From positions 1 through 64,000 of the forward strand of contig NZ_AOIV01000027.1 of assembly GCF_000337095.1 (NCBI RefSeq): 64,000 nucleotides of DNA, written 5' to 3'. Origin of the DNA: Halogeometricum pallidum JCM 14848 (GTDB lineage Archaea; Halobacteriota; Halobacteria; Halobacteriales; Haloferacaceae). The notes beneath the pieces are model-generated. The model saw nothing but the letters and a program-made list of their open reading frames with translations. It was not told the origin of the DNA and searched no databases. Made by a program: the position numbers and the translations under genes. Position 1 is the first letter of the stretch. Every line of letters begins with the position of its first letter. This document shows, one piece after another, positions 51,468 through 60,559 of the stretch.

Positions 51468-52091
51468 CTACAGGTGAAGCCAGCGGGTCGACCCGTGCTC
51501 CGGGAGATGCCAGCGCTGGTAGATCTTGTCGTCCTCCGAGCGCACGTCCACCTGCGCGTCGCAGGACGCCGCGAGCGAGTCTCGAAACGCCGCGTCGTCG
51601 GCGTCGACGTGGTAGTAGGCCATGCCGCGGACGCCGACGACGGAGTCGGTGACGCCGCCGAGGAGGTCGACGGTCCGGTCGTCGCCGACCGTCTCGGTGA
51701 GTTCCGCCATCGAGTCGACGCTGAGGCGGAGTTCCCCGGGCCCCAGCGACCCCGACGCGTCGAACGTGTCCACGGCGTCGCAGACGGTGTTGCTCAGGTC
51801 GTCGGCACCGACCTGCGGCGTCGACGCCTCCTCGAGAATGCTCCGGAAGTTAACGACCGAGACGGACTCGCTGCCGGCGTCGACGCCGCGAGGCAGTCGG
51901 TCTCTCAGCGTCTCGTCGTTCTCCTCGGCGGTTACGACGATGCGGGAATACTCGGGCAGCGATCCGAGGGTCCGGCGACTCGCTCGCTCCGTGCTCAGGT
52001 CGTCGTCGCAGCTAACGAGGACCGAGCAGCCGCCCTGCTTCATTCGGAGAAGCGCTCGTCGGAACGTCTCCGGTTGCAATTCCGCTGACAT
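51468..52091 (-). CDS. Haloarchaeal DUF7504-like protein, unknown
   Basis: A 207-aa protein. The MSAELQPETFRRALLRMKQGGCSVLVSC start and a VVTAEENDETLRDRLP / GELRLSVDSMAELTETVGDDRTVDLLGGV middle suggest an alpha/beta RecA-like or KaiC-like fold without a clear Walker A. The family name is tentative, from memory. The end (HLPEHGSTRWLHL) is distinctive. AT-rich sequence upstream contains AAAATATG about 28 bases before the ATG at 52091. It is divergent from the aspartoacylase-like gene. Confidence 0.6.
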   Translation of the reverse strand: MSAELQPETFRRALLRMKQGGCSVLVSCDDDLSTERASRRTLGSLPEYSRIVVTAEENDETLRDRLPRGVDAGSESVSVVNFRSILEEASTPQVGADDLSNTVCDAVDTFDASGSLGPGELRLSVDSMAELTETVGDDRTVDLLGGVTDSVVGVRGMAYYHVDADDAAFRDSLAASCDAQVDVRSEDDKIYQRWHLPEHGSTRWLHL

Positions 52092-52324
52092 AGTATCGGT
52101 ATATACCCATATTTTTCAGGGCTTCTCATTCTGTTATTATCTACGGACCCTGATAACTGTTGTTTCCGGATTGGTACCGCTTTTTAGTCCGTCGGGCGAG
52201 AAACCCCCGGCCGCGCGCGAGAAGCGTCACACTCCGTTCCGTCCCCCTCGTTCCGTCCGCCCACCGGCGAGAACGTCAAGCGATACCGAACGGATAAAGG
52301 GCGGCGCATCCGACCGTCTTAGTA

Positions 52325-53281
52325 ATGATTTCGCTCGGCAGTGCGAGTGCGGCCCCCGGCGAGGCGGACACGGGCCGCCTCGAAGTGGGTGAGATGCGCG
52401 ACGGGACGCCCGTGGGCCTTCCCTGCGCCGTCGTCAACGGCGCCTCCGACGGGAAGACGCTCTACCTGCAGGCGGCCTCGGACGGGGACGAACTGAACGG
52501 CGTCGGCGTCATCCAGCGGTTGTTTCCGCGACTCGCCCCCTCGGAACTCTCCGGTCAGATATTCGTCGTCGGTATCGTCAACTTCCACGCCTTCCAGGTG
52601 GCTCAACACCGGAATCCGATAGACGACACGAAGATGAACCGGGCGTACCCGGGCGACAGTAACGGCACCTCCTCGGAACGCATCGCCGCGGCGACGTTCG
52701 ACGTCGCTCGGGAGGCGGACCTCATCGTCGACCTCCACCAGGGTTCCACCTCGCAGATGATAGACGAGGTGCGCGTCCGGTGCGGCCGCCACCACCGCCT
52801 CCACGGCGACTGTCTCAGCCTCGCGAAGACGTTCGGATGCGGGTACGTGCTGGACCAGAAGGGCCCGGACGGCCAACTCGCCCGCGCCGGCCCCGACGAG
52901 GGCGTCCCGACCATCGACCCCGAACTCGGCGGCTGTGTCGGGTGGGACGAGGAGAGCATCCGCAAGGGCGTCCGCGGCGTCGAGAACGTCCTCCGCGGCT
53001 ACGGCTTCCTCGAGGGGTCCGTCGAGACGGAACGACAGACCCGCGCGAAGGGGTTCGACCAGTACGGCTCGCCCGCCGGCGGCCTCGTCCGCTTCCAGAA
53101 GAGCCTCGGCGAACGGGTGTCGGCCGGCGACGCGGTGTTCGAGGTGACGGACGTGTTCGGCAGCCTCAAGGCCCGCGTCACCGCCGACGGCCCCGGCGTC
53201 TTCTGGCGCTCCCGTCGCCTCCCGCAGGTCGCCACCGGCGAGTACGTCTGCTCGGTCGGCACCGACGTCGATAGCTTCTGA
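52325..53281 (+). CDS. Succinylglutamate desuccinylase/aspartoacylase family (M14-like) hydrolase
   Basis: A 318-aa protein. Fold motifs: SDGDELNG (52-59) at the place of the canonical HGxE zinc motif, NPIDDTKMNRAYPG (97-110), which replaces the usual substrate-binding Asn/Arg, and DLHQGS (136-141) with the third ligand His138. So the first zinc ligand appears as Asp53 instead of His, with Glu56 and His138 retained. This may change metal or substrate. It has a beta-rich C-terminal domain (about 230-318). The stop overlaps the ATG of the threonine synthase-like gene. Confidence 0.82.
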   Translation: MISLGSASAAPGEADTGRLEVGEMRDGTPVGLPCAVVNGASDGKTLYLQAASDGDELNGVGVIQRLFPRLAPSELSGQIFVVGIVNFHAFQVAQHRNPIDDTKMNRAYPGDSNGTSSERIAAATFDVAREADLIVDLHQGSTSQMIDEVRVRCGRHHRLHGDCLSLAKTFGCGYVLDQKGPDGQLARAGPDEGVPTIDPELGGCVGWDEESIRKGVRGVENVLRGYGFLEGSVETERQTRAKGFDQYGSPAGGLVRFQKSLGERVSAGDAVFEVTDVFGSLKARVTADGPGVFWRSRRLPQVATGEYVCSVGTDVDSF

Positions 53282-54372
53282 TGACGCTTTCCTCCCTCTC
53301 CCTCCGGTGTTCGGCGTGCGGCGAGACGTACGAGACCGAGTGGGCGTGGTGCTGCGACTGCGGCGCCCCCCTTGACTTCCTCGCCGACCCGCACCCCTCG
53401 CGCGACGCGCCCGACCCTCGCGGGTTCGACGACCGGCGCGGCCTCTGGTCGTTCGCGGACTTCCTGCCCGTCGGCCCACACGTCACCCTCGGGGAGGGGA
53501 TGACGCCCCTCGTCGACGCCCCCGAGTGGGACGCGTCGTTCAAACTGGAGTACGTCTTCCCCACCGGGTCGTTCAAGGACCGCGGCGCGACGACGACGCT
53601 CTCCGTCGCCGCGGAACTCGGCGTCGAGAACGTCGTCGAGGACTCCTCGGGCAACGCCGGCGCCGCGATAGCCACCTACGCCGCCCGCGCCGGCCTCGAC
53701 GCCGACATCTACGTCCCGGCGTCGGTGAAGGCCTCGAAACTCCGCGCCATCGAACGCGCCGGCGCGACGCCCGTCCGCGTCGAGGGCACCCGCGAGGACG
53801 TGACCGACGCCTGCGTCGAGGCGGTCGAACGCGGCGACGGCTGGTACGCCTCTCACTCGTGGAACCCCGCGTTCTTCGCCGGCACGGCCACGTTCGCCTA
53901 CGAGGTGGCCTACCAGCGCGGGTGGTCCGCGCCCGACGCCGTCGTGACGCCACTCGGTCACGGGACGCTGTTCCTCGGCGCCTATCGCGGGTTCCGCGCG
54001 CTCAGAGACGCGGGGTGGATAGACGAGATGCCGAAACTGCTCGGCGCGCAGGCGGCCGGCTATGCGCCCGTCGCCGAGGAGTTGCACGGACCGACCGACG
54101 GCAGAAACGACGCGGCCGACGGCATCCGGATACGCGACCCGACGCGACTCGGGCAGATTCTCGCCGCCGTCGACGCCACCGACGGCGACGCCATCGCCCT
54201 CTCGGAGGCGGCGGCCGAATCCGAGCTAGAAGACCTGCACCGCTGCGGGTTCTACACCGAACCGACGTGCGCCGTCGCGCCCGCCGCCCTCCGCGAGTAC
54301 CGCGACCGGGGGATTCTCTCGCCCGAGGACGACGTGGTGGTTCCGCTGACGGGAAGCGGGTTGAAAGGCTGA
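53281..54372 (+). CDS. Threonine synthase-like PLP enzyme
   Basis: A 363-aa fold type II PLP enzyme. An N-terminal zinc ribbon (C10, C13, C24/25, C27) precedes the PLP domain with Lys99 in TGSFKDRGA and the glycine-rich SSGNAGAAIA loop. The body matches archaeal ThrC (O-phosphohomoserine to threonine) but cysteate synthase and other paralogues share this layout. The ATG overlaps the previous stop by one base (TGATG), implying translational coupling with the aspartoacylase-like hydrolase; a joint pathway is inference. Haloarchaea usually have further thrC copies. Confidence 0.8.
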   Translation: MTLSSLSLRCSACGETYETEWAWCCDCGAPLDFLADPHPSRDAPDPRGFDDRRGLWSFADFLPVGPHVTLGEGMTPLVDAPEWDASFKLEYVFPTGSFKDRGATTTLSVAAELGVENVVEDSSGNAGAAIATYAARAGLDADIYVPASVKASKLRAIERAGATPVRVEGTREDVTDACVEAVERGDGWYASHSWNPAFFAGTATFAYEVAYQRGWSAPDAVVTPLGHGTLFLGAYRGFRALRDAGWIDEMPKLLGAQAAGYAPVAEELHGPTDGRNDAADGIRIRDPTRLGQILAAVDATDGDAIALSEAAAESELEDLHRCGFYTEPTCAVAPAALREYRDRGILSPEDDVVVPLTGSGLKG

Positions 54373-54416
54373 ACGCGCTCCCGAACGATCGAACGCAGAA
54401 CCCGACCAAAAACGAG

Positions 54417-54596
54417 TTAGCTCGGCCGACCGGCGTCCCGGCCGGGTGTCTCCACGTCCGTCTCCGTCTCACCGCGGTACGTGTCGATTCCGAGCGCACG
54501 GTTGAGCGGGCACTTCTGCGTGATACCCGTCACCGCGAGGAGCGGTCCGACGACGAGTCGAGCGATGCGGTCGTAGCCACCGACGTTCTTCTGCAT
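54417..54596 (-). CDS. YgaP-like DUF2892 membrane protein, internally shortened
   Basis: A 59-aa protein from ATG 54596. The start MQKNVGGYDRIARLVVGPLL and the end TQKCPLNRALGIDTYRGE are the two ends of a DUF2892 (inner membrane YgaP type) protein. In other haloarchaeal members, about 30 residues of two hydrophobic helices separate these; here they are joined after LAVTGI, leaving a single helix. The reading frame is intact, so an in-frame deletion is likely. The C-terminal extension is polar. Possibly non-functional or a single-pass variant. Confidence 0.7.
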   Translation of the reverse strand: MQKNVGGYDRIARLVVGPLLAVTGITQKCPLNRALGIDTYRGETETDVETPGRDAGRPS

Positions 54597-54668
54597 TTTT
54601 CCTCGGCTCTCCCTACGTCGCGCGAACGCATAACGAGCGTCGCTGCTTCTCGGAACCGAAGAATCGAG

Positions 54669-55430
54669 CTACCGCTCGTACCGTCGCCGTCGCCCGCTCA
54701 GCCGTTCGTCCCAGTCGATCCACTCCTGTTCCCATCCGGTCGGCGCGAAGTAGCCCGTCTCGTCGCTGTCCAACTCGGCGTCCTCGCGCATCGTTCGGTT
54801 GCGCGCGAGGCCGCCCCGCTGTTCCCCCTCGACGAGGAGGGGTTCGAGGGCGACCGGACCGTGCTTTTCGACCACCTCGCCCGCGTCGTCGACGCTCACG
54901 AGCGTCTGTTTGGGGCCGCCCATCGGGAGGACGAGCCGACCGTCGGACGCCAGTTGCGAGACGAGGCGCTCCGGCGGGCCGAGGGACGCCGCCTCGACGA
55001 GGATGCGGTCGAACGGCGCGTACTCGGGGAGTCCCTCCGCGCCGTCGCGGCAGTCGACGAGGACGGCCGACGCGTCCGCGGACTGGAGGTTCGACCGCGC
55101 CTCGTAGACGAGGGTGCGGTCGATGTCGACGGCGTGGACGTGCGTCTCGCCGACGATTTCGGCCAACAGCGCGGCGGTGTAGCCGACCCCCGCGCCGACG
55201 ACGAGCACGTCCTCCTCGGGTTCCGCCGAGAGCGCAGAGAGGAGTCGGGCGACGTTCGCCGGCGAGAGGACCGTCGAGCCCTCGAAGTCGCCGTTGCGGT
55301 TCTGGTACGGGGCGTTCTCGACGAACTCGTGTCGCGGGACGGTTCGCATGGCGAGGGCGACGGACTCGGCCACGTCCATGCCGTGTTCGAGGCCGTCGAC
55401 CATGTCTTCTCGCAGTACCGCGGGGTCCAT
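54669..55430 (-). CDS. pcm: Protein-L-isoaspartate O-methyltransferase-like protein
   Basis: A 253-aa protein. It has AMRTVPRHEFVENAPYQNRNG, the SAM-binding VLVVGAGVGYTAALLAE (about 77-93) and the acidic HVHAVDID of the Rossmann methyltransferase, then the FDRILVEAA motif. Pcm repairs isoaspartyl residues in aged proteins using SAM. The C-terminal 60 residues (EEGEQRGGL...) form a longer tail than the 210-aa bacterial enzyme. It lies 21 bp from the start of the next methyltransferase, same strand, so they are co-transcribed. Confidence 0.9.
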   Translation of the reverse strand: MDPAVLREDMVDGLEHGMDVAESVALAMRTVPRHEFVENAPYQNRNGDFEGSTVLSPANVARLLSALSAEPEEDVLVVGAGVGYTAALLAEIVGETHVHAVDIDRTLVYEARSNLQSADASAVLVDCRDGAEGLPEYAPFDRILVEAASLGPPERLVSQLASDGRLVLPMGGPKQTLVSVDDAGEVVEKHGPVALEPLLVEGEQRGGLARNRTMREDAELDSDETGYFAPTGWEQEWIDWDERLSGRRRRYER

Positions 55431-55451
55431 ACGCCCCTTCGGAATCCCGTA

Positions 55452-56405
55452 CTAATCAACTGCACGCTCGGGACGACGCGCGACGACGGCCGAGCGGTCG
55501 TCGCCGGGCACCGCGCGCACCGTCACGTCGACGAACCCGGCTGATTCGAGCCACGAGCGGTACGCCTTCTCGGGGTAGGCGTCGCCGCGGCCGACGCCAA
55601 GCGCGCGGACCCGCGCCCGGACCGCCGCCCGCGACCCGTCGCGCAGGGCGTCGACGAGGACGAGCGTCCCGCCCGGTTCGAGGGCGTCGAACGCGGCGGA
55701 CAGGAGCGTCCGGTTCTCCTCGGCGCCGAACCGACTCGTCGCGTCCGCCGCGAACGCGAGGTCGAACCGCGAACCCGCTCGGAAGTCGGCCGCGTCCGGG
55801 ACGTCGGCCGCGACGGTCTGTACCTCCCGGTGTGCGAGCATCGGGGCCACGGCGTCGACGGCGGCCGGTTCGTCGACGAGCGTCGTCTCGAAGCCGCGGG
55901 CGGCGAACTCGGTCGCGTACGCGCCCGAGGCCCCGCAGACGTCGAGGACGCGTTCGGCCCCGGGCGCCTCGCGCACGGCGGCGGTGACGCGCGCCCGAAC
56001 CCGCGCCTCGTCCGTCGCGGCGTGCGCGCCCAGTCGGTTCCGCGTCCACTCCTCGGGCGGGTCGGGCGCCTCGCCCGTCCGCATCGTCTCCGGGAGGGCG
56101 GCCCAGCGGTCGAACAGGTCCAACGCGTGCGGAAGGCGGCCGATGGACCGCACGTCGCGCTTGGCGAGGAAGCCGAGCGCGCGGTTCGTTATCTCGTACT
56201 CGTCGCCGACGCGGCGGAGGTATCCGAGGTCCGCGAGTGATTCGACGACGACGCGGGCGGCGTGTTCGGTCACGCCCGACTCGGCGGCGGCCGCCTCGGG
56301 CGTCCCCGCGGTGTCGAGAATCGCCTCCAGGAGGCCGCTCCGACGGGCGGCCCACAGGACGAACAGTTCCTCCCTGTCGAGCGACGACCGGTCTCGCGTC
56401 GGCAT
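55452..56405 (-). CDS. SAM-dependent methyltransferase with N-terminal winged helix
   Basis: A 317-aa protein. An N-terminal wHTH-like dimerisation domain (about 10-80) with LFVLWAARRSGLLEAIL and a GVTEHAARVVVESLADLGYL recognition-type helix is typical of the O-methyltransferase/acetylserotonin group. The Rossmann SAM site is ERVLDVCGASGAYATEF (about 142-158); in place of a glycine-rich loop it has a Cys-Gly-Ala-Ser pattern. The substrate is unknown. It is followed by pcm after 21 bp. The two methyltransferases may share a transcript. Confidence 0.85.
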   Translation of the reverse strand: MPTRDRSSLDREELFVLWAARRSGLLEAILDTAGTPEAAAAESGVTEHAARVVVESLADLGYLRRVGDEYEITNRALGFLAKRDVRSIGRLPHALDLFDRWAALPETMRTGEAPDPPEEWTRNRLGAHAATDEARVRARVTAAVREAPGAERVLDVCGASGAYATEFAARGFETTLVDEPAAVDAVAPMLAHREVQTVAADVPDAADFRAGSRFDLAFAADATSRFGAEENRTLLSAAFDALEPGGTLVLVDALRDGSRAAVRARVRALGVGRGDAYPEKAYRSWLESAGFVDVTVRAVPGDDRSAVVARRPERAVD

Positions 56406-56631
56406 ACCGCCCCGGACGGCGGGCCGGGTAAAAGCGGCTCCGTTCCGACTCGCTCACGACTCCATCACCCACCGAAACGGATGCATAATATCCTTCTGTA
56501 CTGACTGTTTCAAACCGTTTCACGCGAGAAACCGGCAGACAGCGTCGAGGTCGATCCGTTCTGTTTCGGACCCTTGTTAGCCGAAACGTACGCGATAGTT
56601 TATACAACCGGAGCGGTTCGCTGCTCTCACG

Positions 56632-57108
56632 ATGGGTACCCGAGAAACTCCAGCACACGACTCGGCGTACGACACTCACACCTCCACGGTCCGAACCGAC
56701 GGCGACCGCTCGGACCGACGCCCGCGCATCTCGCGCGACGACGCGTTCCACGTCCTCCAAGACGAGGGTCGCCGTGCAGTCATTCGGTTCCTCCTCGCTA
56801 AGAAGACGGAGGAACCGACCCCGCTCTCGACGCTCGCGGCGTTCATCGCGGCCGTCAAATACGGCGACAGCGAGTCGACGGCCGTCGGCGAGGTGCAAGA
56901 ACGAGTGCGCGTTGCGCTTCACCACTCGCACCTACCGGTGCTCGAGGACCACGGTCTGGTCGTCTACGACCACGCGACGCGGACGGTCGAACCGAGACCG
57001 CTCCTCACGGCCCTCGACCCGTTCCTCGAAGACGGACTCGACGCCGAACGAGACCTGACGGTCGACCCCGACCGGGCCGAGGACCGCGGACTCGGCGGCG
57101 CGCGGTAA
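56632..57108 (+). CDS. DUF7344 winged-helix DNA-binding protein
   Basis: A 158-aa protein. The ISRDDAFHVLQDEGRRAVIRFLLA start of the wHTH (about 33-120), with HSHLPVLEDHGLVVYDHATRTVEPRP as wing, matches DUF7344, a haloarchaeal DNA-binding family. An acidic C-terminal tail follows. TTTATAC about 31 bases upstream predicts a short leader. The regulated genes are unknown; it lies divergent from the methyltransferase/pcm pair with a 226-bp region that it may control. Confidence 0.85.
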   Translation: MGTRETPAHDSAYDTHTSTVRTDGDRSDRRPRISRDDAFHVLQDEGRRAVIRFLLAKKTEEPTPLSTLAAFIAAVKYGDSESTAVGEVQERVRVALHHSHLPVLEDHGLVVYDHATRTVEPRPLLTALDPFLEDGLDAERDLTVDPDRAEDRGLGGAR

Positions 57109-57219
57109 CCGCGTCGCTCAGGTTGGGCCCGAAGAACTCCCGCTCTCGCCGGCGTTCCCGCGCGTCGTTCGTCCGCCTCCCGAGCGTCGGCGTCGGCCGC
57201 CGCTATCGGCCCCGGCCGG

Positions 57220-57876
57220 TCACCACGCCGACCACGCCGAGGTGGTCTTGTCGGTGCCGTACAGGCGATTGATGTCCTTCGCGTACACCATGTCCCCGTC
57301 GTGGTCGAGTTTCCCGTGGCGGTACTCCGGCGCGTCCTCGCGGACGTGGAGGGCCTTCACGAGGAACTCCTCGTCGCCGAACGACTCCGTGTCGCCGACG
57401 GTGAACTCGTAGTCGCCGGGGACGTTCACCTTGAAACTCCGGGTGTTCTCGCGATAGCCCGTCCCCTCTTTCGGGTTGACGGTGACGCGCACGGAGACGT
57501 TATCGACGGCGCGGGTCCAGATGGTCTTGGCGTCCTCGACGGTGGCCTCGTCGACGCGTTGCTCCGGGCCGACTTCGATGCCCGTGATGCGGACGAGCAT
57601 GATAGCCTCGGGCGTGTCGACGATGAACTCTTCGCCGGCGGCGATGGTTTCGGTCGGCGGCACGTCGACCATCGTGGTGAACGACTCGTCGTCCTGCGAG
57701 ATGACGACCTTTCGTTCGACTTCCGTCTCCTCTTCGACCCGCACCTTGTGGACGTGGCTGCACTCCGTGCAGCGAACCGTGGTGTGGCCGCCCGGTTTCA
57801 GCACCTCGTGCACCGTCTCCTCCGCGGGCGAACAGGAGGGACAGGCGACCGCGATACGGTCCTGCGTGTTGCTCAT
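57220..57876 (-). CDS. HVO_0476-type zinc finger protein
   Basis: A 218-aa protein from ATG 57876 (MSNTQDRIAV). An N-terminal zinc ribbon, CPSC (12-15) and CTEC (about 36-39), is followed by a beta-rich domain with VERKVVISQDDESFTTMVDVP and a late VRVTVNPKEGTGYRENTRSFKVNVPGDYEF segment. I recognise it as the HVO_0476 family; the function is unknown, perhaps an RNA or protein binding module. Divergent from the small 54-aa gene. Confidence 0.88.
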   Translation of the reverse strand: MSNTQDRIAVACPSCSPAEETVHEVLKPGGHTTVRCTECSHVHKVRVEEETEVERKVVISQDDESFTTMVDVPPTETIAAGEEFIVDTPEAIMLVRITGIEVGPEQRVDEATVEDAKTIWTRAVDNVSVRVTVNPKEGTGYRENTRSFKVNVPGDYEFTVGDTESFGDEEFLVKALHVREDAPEYRHGKLDHDGDMVYAKDINRLYGTDKTTSAWSAW

Positions 57877-57997
57877 ACGGCCTGTTATCCCGTCACGCCG
57901 TAAAAATCCGCCCTTCCGCGGGTCGCCGTGGGATGGTCTGTCTGTCACGCGTTCACGAGACAGCGGATTGATATTTCTAAGCGTCGAAGGGCCGCGT

Positions 57998-58162
57998 ATG
58001 GTCTCTCGCGACACGAAAATCACCGCCGCGTTCGTCGTCGTCGCACTCGCCCTGTGGCTCCTCGCGGGGCAATTCACCGATAGTTCGTTGGTTCTCTTCG
58101 GTATCCTGCTCGGGATCGGCGTGGTGCTACCGACGGCACTGAACGAGATACGGAATCGGTAG
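57998..58162 (+). CDS. Small two-helix membrane protein, unknown
   Basis: A 54-aa protein from ATG 57998, beginning MVSRDTKITA. Two hydrophobic helices (about 8-25 and 31-47) with a short FTDSS turn and a NEIRNR basic end. It is short enough to be missed by gene finders. TATTTCT is about 24 bases upstream of the ATG. A similar small protein is, from memory, adjacent to HVO_0476 genes in relatives. It is convergent with the aminopeptidase, separated by the hairpin cluster. Confidence 0.75.
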   Translation: MVSRDTKITAAFVVVALALWLLAGQFTDSSLVLFGILLGIGVVLPTALNEIRNR

Positions 58163-58213
58163 TTCGGATCTTCGGATACTCCGAACTCGGCAGTTCGACT
58201 TCCCCCTCGTCTC

Positions 58214-58273
58214 GCGGTTTCACCGCTCGACAGCCGGGAGGTCCACGACCTCCCCTGCTCACGGCTTCGCCGT
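58214..58273. terminator. Cluster of three perfect hairpins
   Basis: Within 60 bases are stems GCGGT / ACCGC with loop TTC (58214-58226), GGGAGGT / ACCTCCC with loop CCACG (58236-58254) and ACGGC / GCCGT with loop TTC (58261-58273). They sit exactly between two convergent genes, suitable for bidirectional 3'-end formation. The repeated TTC loop is notable and could also mark a dispersed repeat family. Confidence 0.6.
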
Positions 58274-58276
58274 TCC

Positions 58277-59227
58277 TTACCGAGGAAGTTTCACTTCCTC
58301 TCCGTCCGCGTACACCGTCGGGTCCTTGATGATGCCATCTAGATGAAGCGGTGCCTCCGTGTCGCCGCCGATGCCCGCGTCGTCGCCGATGGCGACGTGC
58401 ACCGTGCCGGCCGCCTTCTCGTCTAGGAGGACGGACCCGACGAGGTGGTCGACGCCGACGTTCGTGCCGATGCCGAGTTCGGCGAGGTTGTAGGCGTCCC
58501 GTCCCACCTGCTCCGCGCCCGCCTCGACCTGTTCGCGCACGCTCTCGTCGGAGATGTCGGTGACGTAGCCGTCCTCCACGTCGAAGCGAAGTTGCTGTCC
58601 GCCCTCCAGGAGGCCGTGGGGCATCATCGTCCCGTCGACGACGTACGTGCCGTCGGCGGTCTCCGGGGAGACGAACACCTCGCCCGCGGGGAGGTTGGAG
58701 AACCCGCCCGCCTCGTGGACGATGCCGGTGTCCGCGCGCCACTCCCGCGCGCCGGGTTCGAAGGTGATGTCGGTGCCCGACGGCGTTTCCACGCGGATGA
58801 CGCTGGCCTCCGTCACCTGTTCGAGCACGTCCAAGCAGTGCTGGGAGATGGCGTCGTAGTCGGCGTCTAACCCGGCGAGGAACACATCCTCGGTGATGCC
58901 GGGGAGCGTCGCGCCGCGCGCGCCGCCCTCGCAGGCGTTGCTCCGGGCGCGGGTGTGACTCAGGCTCTTCGTCGTCGGCGCGAGGAACACGTCCGCCGCG
59001 GCCATCGCGGCGGCGACGGCGGCGGGCGGTTCCTCGCCGTGTTGGTCCCCCGGCGGGTAGCGCAGGAGCGTCGCGTCGCCCGTCGCGTCCGAGGCGGCGT
59101 CGTAGAGCGCCTCGCCGATGTCGATGCGCTCGTCGTCGGTGACGACGACGCAGGAGTCGTCCGGTTCGATGGCCATGCACTGGCCGACGGCCGTCTCCGC
59201 GGCGTCGCGCAACTCGTCGTCCGTCAT
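58277..59227 (-). CDS. M29-like aminopeptidase
   Basis: A 316-aa protein; the best start is ATG 59227 (MTDDELRDAAETAV), with ATG 59266 as alternative. The thermophilic-aminopeptidase (M29) C-terminal block is clear: NLPAGEVFVSPETADGTYVVDGT and ELGIGTNVGVDHLVGSVLLDEKAAGTVHVAIGDDAGIGG, with HLDGIIKDP at the end. The Glu, His and Asp metal ligands lie in those segments. It removes N-terminal residues. It is divergent from gapB (about 190 bp) and shares the upstream region. Confidence 0.85.
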   Translation of the reverse strand: MTDDELRDAAETAVGQCMAIEPDDSCVVVTDDERIDIGEALYDAASDATGDATLLRYPPGDQHGEEPPAAVAAAMAAADVFLAPTTKSLSHTRARSNACEGGARGATLPGITEDVFLAGLDADYDAISQHCLDVLEQVTEASVIRVETPSGTDITFEPGAREWRADTGIVHEAGGFSNLPAGEVFVSPETADGTYVVDGTMMPHGLLEGGQQLRFDVEDGYVTDISDESVREQVEAGAEQVGRDAYNLAELGIGTNVGVDHLVGSVLLDEKAAGTVHVAIGDDAGIGGDTEAPLHLDGIIKDPTVYADGEEVKLPR

Positions 59228-59417
59228 GTCGCGAACTGGGTCGGCCGGCCGGTTAGTCGTTCCCATCCGACCCCCGTCTCGCGGAATCTGCCGCGTTGAC
59301 GAACCCGTGAGTAGTAACTCGCGCTCGTACGAATCCTCCGCGTTACTCGCCGCAGAGTTAATTTCCGACAAAAAATCCCCGAAATAACTATTGTCCTCGG
59401 CCGTCGACACCTCACCG

Positions 59418-60503
59418 ATGATACGAGTGGGTGTCAACGGCTACGGCACGATCGGTAAGCGAGTGGCCGACGCCGTCGACGCACAACCGGACATGGAACT
59501 CATCGGTGTGGCGAAGACCCAACCGAACTTCGAGGCCCACACCGCCGTTCAGCGAGGATACTCGATGTACGCCGCGATTCCCGAGCGAATGCCGCTGTTC
59601 TCCGAGGCGGGTATCGACGTCGAGGGCGCCGTCGACGAGATGGTCGCCGACGCCGACGTCGTCGTCGACTGCACGCCGTCGGGAATCGGAGAGAAGAACA
59701 AGGCCCTCTACGAGTCGCACGACACGCCCGCCATCTTCCAAGGCGGCGAGGACGCCGACATCGGCGACGTGAGCTTCGTCGCCCGCGCGAACTACGACGA
59801 CGCCCTCGGCGCTGACTACGTCCGCGCGGTCTCCTGTAACACGACGGGACTCTCGCGGATTATCGCCCCCCTCGAGGAGGAGTACGGCGTCGAGAAGGTC
59901 CGCGCGACGCTCGTCCGCCGGGGCGGCGACCCGGGGCAGAACTCCCGCGGCCCCATCAACGACATCCTCCCGGACCCAATCCACATCCCGAGCCACCACG
60001 GCCCCGACGTACGGACCATCTTCCCCGAGTTGAAGATAGACACGCTGGGTCTGAAGGTGCCGGCGACGCTGATGCACGTCCACAGCCTCAACGTCACCTT
60101 AGAGGACGACGTGACGGCGGCGCACGTCCGGCAACTCCTCGAAGAGGAATCGCGCGTCTTCGTCATCTCCGAGGGGATGGGTATCGACGGCGCGGGCAAA
60201 CTCAAGGACTTCGCGCACGACGCCGGACGCCCGCGCGGCGACCTCTGGGAGAACTGCGTCTGGGGGGAGTCCATCGCCGTCGAGGGCCGCGATATGTATC
60301 TGTTCCAGGCCATCCACCAGGAGTCCGACGTGATTCCCGAGAACGTCGACGCCATCCGCGCGATGACGGAGTCGGCCAGCAAGGCCGATAGCGTCGCGAC
60401 GACCGACGAGTACCTCGGCGTCGGCATCACGGGCGACCCCTCGGGGTTCAACGAAGGGGACCGCTCCGACCGCGTCCCCGGGACGGAACTCGCGGACGAC
60501 TGA
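59418..60503 (+). CDS. gapB: Type II glyceraldehyde-3-phosphate dehydrogenase
   Basis: A 361-aa archaeal-type GAPDH. It has the NAD(P)-binding [16 protein letters not shown] start (about 5-20), the catalytic Cys140 in [11 protein letters not shown], and the archaeal [12 protein letters not shown] region. The enzyme phosphorylates and oxidises glyceraldehyde 3-phosphate reversibly; in Haloferax the type II enzyme serves gluconeogenesis. Start at ATG 59418. Only 0.6 kb from the divergently read phosphodiesterase, and pgk and type I gapA are on the opposite strand 1-3 kb further on. Confidence 0.97.
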   Translation: MIRVGVNGYGTIGKRVADAVDAQPDMELIGVAKTQPNFEAHTAVQRGYSMYAAIPERMPLFSEAGIDVEGAVDEMVADADVVVDCTPSGIGEKNKALYESHDTPAIFQGGEDADIGDVSFVARANYDDALGADYVRAVSCNTTGLSRIIAPLEEEYGVEKVRATLVRRGGDPGQNSRGPINDILPDPIHIPSHHGPDVRTIFPELKIDTLGLKVPATLMHVHSLNVTLEDDVTAAHVRQLLEEESRVFVISEGMGIDGAGKLKDFAHDAGRPRGDLWENCVWGESIAVEGRDMYLFQAIHQESDVIPENVDAIRAMTESASKADSVATTDEYLGVGITGDPSGFNEGDRSDRVPGTELADD

Positions 60504-60559
60504 GCGTCCGTCCGTCCCTCGTCCGCACCCTTCGCCCCTCGCCACCGCTCGTACTCCGT

